Below are positions 1-7,600 of a stretch of DNA of 11,943 nt, piece after piece. The notes beneath the pieces were generated by a model, which worked only from the letters and a program-made list of their open reading frames with translations, was not told where the DNA came from and did no database searches. Positions within the stretch are counted from its first letter, which is position 1. Each line of letters opens with the position of its first letter. A program made the translations under genes and the position numbers. Origin of the DNA: Davidsoniella eucalypti (Eukaryota; Ascomycota; Sordariomycetes; Microascales; Ceratocystidaceae); NCBI GenBank assembly GCA_004009845.1, contig RMBW01000340.1, forward strand, positions 1 to 11,943. The letters are read 5' to 3'.

Positions 1-99
1 AACCCTAACCCTAACCCTAACCCTAACCCTAACCCTAACCCTAACCCTAACCCTAACCCTAACCCTAACCCTAACCCTAACCCTAACCCTAACCCTAAC
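1..99. repeat. Telomere, (AACCCT)n = C-strand of TTAGGG
   Basis: There are sixteen perfect AACCCT units (1-96) plus a partial AAC, with no variant unit. The array breaks at base 100 into AT-rich unique sequence. Because the C-rich strand reads 5' to 3' into the window, the chromosome end is on the left. The tract is about 100 bp, in line with the short telomeres known for many filamentous fungi, although an assembly may have trimmed it. Confidence 0.98.
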
Positions 100-1429
100 G
101 AACTTTACTTTTTACCATAATCCTTTCTAATCACCTTTTGTTTCTATTAACCTCCCCATTGCTATTTTTTCTATCCTTAGAATTACTCCTCAAAAATCTC
201 TTCACTATCTTCAAACATAAATCTTCACCACACAACCATCATCATTCTTCTTATTTACAATACTATGACCCTAAATGCTGATACCACTCCAGAATCTTAT
301 TCATAAGTCAAATACTACATACATCTTTTACTTACTATATATATACAATAAGTCATTCTCTTACTTAGCTTTCAATATTATATCACTTACAATCTCATTA
401 TTAACCATAATTAATTATTCTACTACTAGTTTTGCACTAAAGTAAATGTGAGCCTTTAGCTATATATTAATCTTTATCTTATATTTCAACTTATATCACA
501 TCCCCTTCTCCATTTTTCCACAAGCTATTCTTCTAATATCACTACAAACAGATATCTCTTTACCCAATCAAGTCTTATTTTTCAGTGCTATAACTATAGT
601 TGCATTGTTGAACAACCTTCAAGTTAGTAAAACCTGCTGACTTCATTTCCATTACGCTCATTTCTGTCTACACGAAAGTTAACATCTACTTTACAACAAA
701 TCTATACAATTGAATTTACCCTCCTAAATTTTCATTATAATTTAATTTAACCCTTATCACACTATTTATTTATTACTTAAAGCAATTGCTGTTAACCAGT
801 CAGTGTTGTCGTTGTTTTTAGTCAGTTGTTTACCATATTTCAAAGTCTCGCCAATCCTTACAATGATGTCCTGCTTTTCCATCTCACTTATCCAGTTACC
901 AACCAAATATCTCTTCTAGCAGTTCTTCTTCCATCATACTGATATGACACCACGTAATTAAAATCTAATTCTACTACCTTCATCAACTATTTCCTCCCGC
1001 TAAAGCCATCAGTGATAGTGCAGCTAGCATCTACTTAATCATATTCATTCACCCACCTATATCTTTATATATTTTTTATTGTGTTTTCACTTGATTATTT
1101 ATCTCCAATGTCATGGTCCTAAAACCAAATATATCTATCATCATCTTGTATGTTGGAAGCATTCGTTGATTCATCAAATCCACCATCTTCAATAATATAA
1201 CCTTTCTCGTTATATTTCTAACAGTCACTAGCTTTCTCAACACTTGGATATGTACTAGACATGCTAAATCTTTCGTGTAAACGACATCGTGAATCTTTAT
1301 GTTCTACAAGCGCAGTGATACTGGAATATCTTGACATTCAGTTGAAGTCTACCAGCACTAATGAATTTACCTTTTGACTTATCATGATAATATGGCCATG
1401 ATCCACTAATATTAACAACCCGCAGTACA

Positions 1430-1482
1430 TCTTCATAGCTCTATAGTTCTATAAGATTAATGAATTAAAAATAAAAACTTGT
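1430..1482 (-). repeat. ~52-bp dispersed insertion-like repeat, copy 1
   Basis: Read on the minus strand, this copy gives the shared motif: a T/A-rich start, then ATTCATTAATCTTAT, then CTATAGAGCTATGAAGA. It matches the + strand copy at 4028-4080 over most of its length. The flanks carry a near-perfect 8-bp direct repeat (GCAGTACA at 1422-1429, GTAGTACA at 1481-1488), like a target-site duplication. No coding potential is seen. Confidence 0.6.
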
Positions 1483-1584
1483 AGTACAATAAGAAATAAT
1501 ATCTTGCTTACTGACTATAAACTATTGCGTTGCTAAGTGCATCAAGTCATAGCTTTCGCTTGCTAGCTCTAACATATATAGCTA

Positions 1585-1619
1585 CAGCGGGGTTGACATT
1601 CATATACTTTACCCCGCTG
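1585..1619. repeat. Inverted repeat CAGCGGGGT / ACCCCGCTG
   Basis: The 9-bp arm at 1585-1593 is the exact reverse complement of 1611-1619, with 17 bases between them. The second arm is part of the first unit of the 19-bp tandem array, so the left arm could pair with any of the three units. It is a GC-rich island in AT-rich DNA. It could be a hairpin, or a leftover terminal inverted repeat of a DNA transposon; the sequence alone does not decide. Confidence 0.6.
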
Positions 1620-1659
1620 GACATACTTTACCCCGCTGGATATACTTTACCCCGCTGGA
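1603..1659. repeat. Tandem repeat, 3 x 19 bp (YATACTTTACCCCGCTGGA)
   Basis: Three head-to-tail units lie at 1603-1621, 1622-1640 and 1641-1659. They are identical except for the first base (T, C, T). The core ACCCCGCTG is far richer in G+C than the surrounding DNA. Near-perfect identity suggests recent amplification or conservation, unlike the diverged duplication further in. Confidence 0.9.
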
Positions 1660-2764
1660 CACTCAACCAATAGTCCTATCTAACTAGCTGACAAAAAATT
1701 CAGTTCTTTGATAAGCTTATAGCCAACATTTGTACTATCTAAAGAACTATACTTCAGTGTCTGATTATACAATCATTTCCCAATCGCCTAATTTGCGGTT
1801 GTTACTTATTCATAACTCTTTCTCTGTTAATTAACCAATCTACTCTTCTCTTGATACTCAATAACACAGCCTATCGTTTGTTAAATCTTTTCTGACAACC
1901 TACTGTTAATGTTTTGCCTCTACAATCTTTGACCTTAATGCTAACATCACGTTAGAAGTTCTACCATCTCCTATATTCCTGCCCATATTTATACATCTGA
2001 CATTATGGCATTTCCCTTACAATGCAACATTACTTTAGAACTACGTAACTTACTGGAAGCCATTGATAATTGCTGATTATACTACTACCATTCTTCTTAC
2101 TTGTCTATGTAGAACATTCTCTCAATAATCTTGGTCTTTGCTCTTATATTTTAGCCACCATCTCAACTTGCTTTGTAACTCGGGAATCATGTAGTTATCA
2201 ATATATCCTGCCGATACTACAGAAAGTAATTACTATGTAAGTTTAATATTAAAACACCAACTGTGTCACTTGTTGTTTTATCAATCATGTAAACTATAAA
2301 TCCCAACCACCTAATATCATGCTATTCTAATGGTACAAGTACCTAAAGTTGTTGATAATTTGAACTGCCATATTAGTCTTGTGGTTCTTCTTACAACTAA
2401 AAAACCTAATTGAAATACACAGTAATACTTACAAACACTACCTTTATCCTACCGAATTATTTTATTTCCATTCTCAATAGCATTAACTATTATTATATAT
2501 AGACATAGCAAGTGAGTGTCTGTCCTGCCAATTGTGCTGTAATGCCCGGTAATATATTAAATCTGCTTGTTATATTATCTTGTTTGGCTAACTATTATTT
2601 TCAATTTTATTGACTAACCTTCTCTATTGCACCTAATTACCTGCTCTATATAGTAGAAATCCCAATAAATATATAGTATACTACGATTATGAATTACTTC
2701 ATGCAACCAATCTTTTCGCTTACAACTTTACCAATATTAAATTCGACTTTTAAAATTGGGGGTT

Positions 2765-2817
2765 TTTTTTTCTATTTAATTCAGTAATCTTATGGGACTA
2801 TAGAGCTATCAAGATGT
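2765..2817 (+). repeat. ~52-bp dispersed repeat, copy 2
   Basis: This is a + strand copy of the same motif: TTTAATTCAGTAATCTTATG followed by ACTATAGAGCTATCAAGAT. It begins inside a run of nine T's preceded by GGGGG. I see no convincing flanking direct repeat, so the borders are set only by analogy with the copy at 4028-4080. Confidence 0.5.
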
Positions 2818-3223
2818 TTAACTTGAGCTTATTTATAGTTACTTCATTTCTAAATCAGCGAACACTAATTCAGCCATATAGCATTTCTTAAAACCACTGA
2901 TGGCCTCTTCTAGCGTCCTAACAGCCTGTTTAATATCTTGTTTCAGCTTATTTCTCCCCGCTAATATTACCTGAACCCTTAAAAATTGATTATACCCTAA
3001 AATCAAACTGTCCACCTTTACCTTCGATATTGTCTATATTTATGTATTTATCATTATTACAAATGATACCAAGCTATCACTACTCTGTACTCCTGATAGA
3101 ATGTAGTCCGTTCATATCACATTACTCTTCTTGATACCTTGATCAAAATCCCCCTTTGGATAGTACTTGATGTTGTTCTATTGCCATTCTTTTCCTAAAT
3201 TAGCATACTATGCGCCCCTCTTT

Positions 3224-3830
3224 GAGCTATAAAAAACTTGGTTATAGCTTTTGAAGTAAATATTTCTAGCTTTGCTAATGCTACTCTTTGCTTGTAAGAA
3301 CTAATATTTTCGATGCTAATTGAAGCTTTACATCATCATCGTGACTTAACCCTAAATTTGCACAAAATTTTATGTTTGTCTTATTTAATGGTCCAATCAA
3401 TATACTTACATCATCATACCTTTCTTCTTAATTAAATTATTCTAGTTATCTTATTTTCTATTGTTAAATTAACTATGATTTTACAAGTCTCTTGCTTTTA
3501 TACTCATACAACATCTATTCTGTAATAGCCCTATCAAATGATACTCTTTTCAATTTGATTTCTAAACTCAACCAACTATATCATATCACAACATAATCCG
3601 CATACCTCTATAGCTACATAAGATTAATGAATCAAAAAAATCACATCACAACCAAACAATCTATATTTCATACAATCTCTATAACCTAATTGTCTACCTT
3701 AGTTCACAAAACACACTGGCCTATTAATTAACTATACTGCCCTAATGCTGACGTTAGCCTTTATGCCATTCATACATTTATATCATAGCACCAATCTTAT
3801 TCACTAAATTTCAAAATTCGCCGCCATAAA
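3224..3830. repeat. Tandem duplication, unit A (607 bp)
   Basis: This unit and the next align in the same order along their length. Examples are GAGCTATAAAAAACT at 3224 against GAACTATAAAAAACT at 3831, GAAGCTTTACATCAT at 3322 and 3926, TCTTATTTAATGG at 3379 and 3999, ACAACATCTATT at 3508 and 4191, and TCATAGCACCAAT at 3783 and 4418. The units are clearly diverged, so the event is old. Neither codes for protein. The changing offset (about 604, 620, 683, 635) is largely explained by one insertion in each unit. Confidence 0.85.
3593..3644 (-). repeat. ~52-bp dispersed insertion-like repeat, copy 3 (inside unit A)
   Basis: A minus-strand copy of the motif (TCTATAGCTACATAAGATTAA on the + strand, written here in two parts as TCTATAGCTAC then ATAAGATTAA). 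It is flanked by the exact 8-bp direct repeat ATCACAAC at 3585-3592 and 3645-3652. Unit B has one such site and no insert at the matching place (around 4264-4275). This makes it an insertion in A or a clean loss from B. Confidence 0.65.
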
Positions 3831-4478
3831 GAACTATAAAAAACTGGCTATAGCTTTAAGTACATATTTTCAGCTTGGCTCATGCTACTCTTTGGTTGTA
3901 AGAAGTAGCATTTGAGATGTTGACTGAAGCTTTACATCATAATCGTAACTTAAACCTAGCAAAATTGTGCACTAAACTTGCTCAGAATTTGATGTCTATC
4001 TTATTTAATGGCCCTGCCAATATACTTTTTATTTTTATTTAATTCATTTATCTTATGGAGTTATAGAGCTATGAAGATTTTGCCAATATACTTACATTGT
4101 ACCTTTCTTCTGATTAAAGTATTTTAGTTATCTTATTCTCTATTGTTCCATTAACTATTCTTTTACGAGTCTCTTATTTTTTTACTCATAACAACATCTA
4201 TTTTGTAATATCCCTATCGAATGATAATCTTTTCAGTTTCATTTTCTAAACTCAACCTACTATTGCATCACAATCAATCAATCTATATTTCTTACAATGT
4301 CTATAACCTGATTATCTGTCTTAGTTCATAACATACACCAGCCTGTTAATTAACTATGCTGCCCTATTTTAGTGCCCTAATGCTGGGTTTAGCCTTCATG
4401 TCATTGATACATTTAAATCATAGCACCAATATTGTACACTAAGTTTCGTTCTTTTATTTCAAATTTCACCACTATAAA
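3831..4478. repeat. Tandem duplication, unit B (648 bp)
   Basis: This is the second unit of the duplication, directly abutting unit A, and it ends near ACTATAAA at 4471-4478 (unit A ends CCATAAA). It is longer than A because it holds its own 53-bp insert with a 13-bp duplication, plus a short extra stretch near 4360-4382 where GCCCTA is repeated. It lacks the insert present in A. Confidence 0.85.
4028..4080 (+). repeat. ~52-bp dispersed insertion-like repeat, copy 4 (inside unit B)
   Basis: The 53 bases between two exact copies of the 13-mer TGCCAATATACTT (4015-4027 and 4081-4093). Unit A has a single version of this site (CAATCAATATACTT, ending near 3407) and no insert. That makes this the clearest insertion-like copy. 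The inserted sequence contains TTATTTAATTCATTTATCTT and then TTATAGAGCTATGAAGATTT. No open frame and no obvious long terminal repeats are seen. Confidence 0.7.
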
Positions 4479-4684
4479 TTTACAATTATCCACCAATCCT
4501 AACAATCATTTCTGCCTCCCATACTAATTGCTATTTAGCCTTACTATGCACTCAATGTAGTTACATTCTAATCTTCAACAACCATAAACCTATATTTCCG
4601 AAAACTATAAAGAAGTTACATGACATCATTGCTCTCTGGATACTTAATACTATACATTATTAATACATAAAATCATCCTTAGTA

Positions 4685-7600
4685 CTAAATTTTAAAAAAC
4701 TCATCTTTGTATGCCTCCATGATAATTGCCTCCCACAGCGCAAGCATGTTTGTCCCTTGTGTATCATGGAACTGACGCCGTTCTCCTAGCCATTTATAAA
4801 AGTCAATCTCCTTGACATCAATGTCAAACTCCTTCTTGGCTAAATTCTGATTTTTTTGGTTTTTAATCGCCATCAAAACTACCGGCAGCACTTTGTCTAT
4901 ATGTCCACAGCGAAAGCCCTTACCTGCTTTCACCTTCGTCAGCTCACACCAGTCAAGTGGGAGTTTGCAAGTGAAACAGCAAGAGAATTGTGCAAATCTG
5001 ATCTTCTTTCGAGCAGAATCATATTCCACTCCTGTCCAACGTTTCGTACACTCCGAAACTCCTTGGGAAGCATGTCTCATAGCATCTTGGCTTATTCCAG
5101 TTAATCTTTTGTAAAACTGACTTTGGACGTGACAGCTGGTGCATTCTTCTCCAACCTCATCTAGCCAACGGAATAACGCATGGGCACTTTCTCCTTCCTC
5201 TTTCCCGAACCGCATCCATCTATCATCCACTTGGGCCATCGCCTGTTGTCGATTCGCTTTATCGTTGCTAAGATTTACCGCAGTAGTCTGGCTTGTTTCG
5301 CTGATGCCAAGATCTACTGCAGTAGTCTGTGGTGTAGCCACTGCTGCTGCCGCTATCGCTGCCGCCGCTTGTACTTGTACCTGGCATATATCACACAGCT
5401 CAGCACCAACAATGTCATTACATGACTCATCTGTAATGCCATCCATGAAACGACCAATGATCTTCCGACGACACTCACTTGTTGAAACAAATGACTCCAT
5501 CTCAGCTCGGTTGGCCTGTTCAATAAAGCTACTATGCTCCTTCTCCCAACTCGGCTTCCCATTGTACACAATGATCGACTGCACTACATCACCTGGCCGT
5601 CGACCTCCTCGTCCTGTCTGCTGCACAAAATCCACAAGCCCATATGGCTGCTCCGCATGAATCACTACTGTGATTCCTTCAACATCAATACCCGTACCCA
5701 AACTTGTCGTGGCTGAGATCCAACGATGTCCGCGACCCTCCACCCACTTTGACAGAGCCTCTTCACGCTTGCTATTCTCCATGAAGCTATGGTAGAAGTC
5801 ACAGCCCAGCTGCTTGGCTAGAAACTCGCACTTTGCTCTAGAACGGCAATAAATCACTCCCTTCTGCCGACCAGACATCGATGTCGAAAGCGGTTTGACG
5901 ATCTCTATGACTCTTTTCTCGACTGCATAGCCGCCGGGCTTGACTTGATCAACTTTATACCGACAATTAAGCTTCGTGGTACGGGCCCGGATTGTTACAG
6001 CAGCCTCCACCAGCATCTGCTTTCGGAACCAATCCTCGAGAACCGTCGGCAGTGTGGCCGTCAGCAATATCAACGGACAGTTATACCGGTTCAAGCTCTT
6101 CAGTTCACCTAGCTTTCCTCGGTACCCAATATCCATGATGATGGTATGGCATTCGTCAATAAAAATCCGTTGAAGCAAGCCAGTACATAGCAATCCGTCT
6201 GCATAAGCAGAAAACTCTCCCGCGGTGATGGTATCGGCGCTCACTATCACCAGCCGGGCTGCTCGCGGTAGACCCTCTCGCCCAGCATGCAAAGACGATT
6301 CGAAACGGATGCAGTCAACTCCCATAGCCACTGCTCGAGTAAATAGATCCTCCATGAGCGCTACAAATGGGACGACTACTATGCTGACTCCGCCGCTTTG
6401 CATAGTAGCCGGTAGCATGAACAAGATGCTCTTACCGGCTCCAGTTGGGAGTACGCTGATGAGTGACTCACCATCCTGTAGAGCCAGTATCTCCCGCATG
6501 CTTTCTCGTTGCTCGGCGCTGCGCCATGTCGCATCGGGTCCAAGCAAAGTGCGCAAGCCGGTCTGCATCTCTTGGTCCACGCTGACGTTTGCCGTCCTTA
6601 ACGGCAACTTGTACCGGATCCGCTTTTTGCTGCTTGTGTCGGTCTGGCGTTTGGTCTCACACTCGGCTTCTTGATCTGGTCGCTTCCGTTTCCCGTTCTG
6701 GGACTCGTCTCCTTCGAGAAATTGATGCCACAACCGACTGATCTCTTTGAATGAAGCAATCATCTCTGGCTGTAGCTTGCCGGGGAATCCAATATGAACC
6801 GCATAATGTTGTCGGGCAACACGGCTGCCATGTGTTGATGCAAGATCCCATATGATATTCCAGCTTCCGCCGCAGTGTACTGGTTCTCCGGTGATTGGAT
6901 CAACTTCAATGTCGTCGTCGTCTGCGTCGTCGTCGTCTACACGAGTCTCGATCTGGTTCAGTACAAGCCCGCGAATATGCCGGCCCAACTCAATGGCCAC
7001 CACGCGGTATCTTCCCACGCCTAACCTCACGCCGGTAGCCGCCTGAAATACCCGTGCTAGCTTCTGGCTAAGTCGGTCCGTATCCCATACAGTAGAGCTG
7101 CCGTCGTGCCACATGAACTCTAATTGCTCGTTGTTTGCCTTGGCCAAGTTACATTCAGACCGGAGTACTCGTTCCACGGGGATCAGCCAAGCGATGTAAG
7201 CCACTACCATTTGGCCAATATTCTCTGGCAGAAACCGAGAAACCTTGCGTGAGTTATCCCGGATGGCCTTCATCTTGTCTCGATCCGTGACAATCATCAC
7301 TTGTCCGTCAAACACAAACACATTGCGCATCAGCTGCCATGAATCACAGTGACGCAGCGTCATAAGCTCCGGCCCTCTTCCGGGTAACCCACCCCATACA
7401 TGGACAAGTAGCATGAGCACCTCTCGGAACATTCTGAGCCGGCGGTTGGTGCCATCTATTTTGAATACATGTCTGCTGGAATCCCAAATCGATGTGGACA
7501 GCTGCCTTATCACCAAAGATGGTCCGGGCTCAAGCCATTTGTTGTTCGTGTTCGTGGCGAAAGACTGGCCGGCTCCAAGCCGGATCATGTTATCAGCAAG

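Larger units (their letters stand above)
100..4684. other. AT-rich non-coding subtelomeric spacer
   Basis: About 4.6 kb lies between the telomere and the helicase stop codon. I see no open frame of useful length on either strand and no tRNA or rRNA. Sampled 60-base lines are about 28-33% G+C, against 57% in a sampled line of the helicase. The + strand is strongly poor in G: 17 C to 3 G at 121-180, 20 C to 0 G at 181-240, 14 C to 3 G at 2401-2460. The only structure I can support is the repeats listed separately. Stretches 100-1420, 1660-2760 and 2820-3220 show nothing else I can name. Confidence 0.8.

Noticed and set aside
1430..2817. Copies 1 and 2 of the 52-bp repeat as terminal inverted repeats of one 1.4-kb element
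   Set aside because: They are oppositely oriented, but copies 3 and 4 are each better explained as independent insertions with their own flanking repeats, and copy 1 has its own duplication as well.
3347..3357. Interstitial telomere-like AACCCTAAA
   Set aside because: A single, incomplete unit inside the duplicated spacer; expected by chance in C/T/A-rich DNA.
100..4684. Repeat-induced point mutation as the cause of the AT-rich spacer
   Set aside because: This process depletes CpA and raises TpA, yet CpA stays frequent: at 181-240 I count 9 CpA against 3 TpA. The strong one-strand G loss also fits poorly. A dinucleotide count over the full spacer would settle it.
5139..5660. 173-codon open frame on the + strand, and other + strand frames across 4856-9104
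   Set aside because: They lie opposite the helicase gene, encode low-complexity Ser/Arg-rich peptides without known motifs, and are explained by the coding composition of the minus strand.
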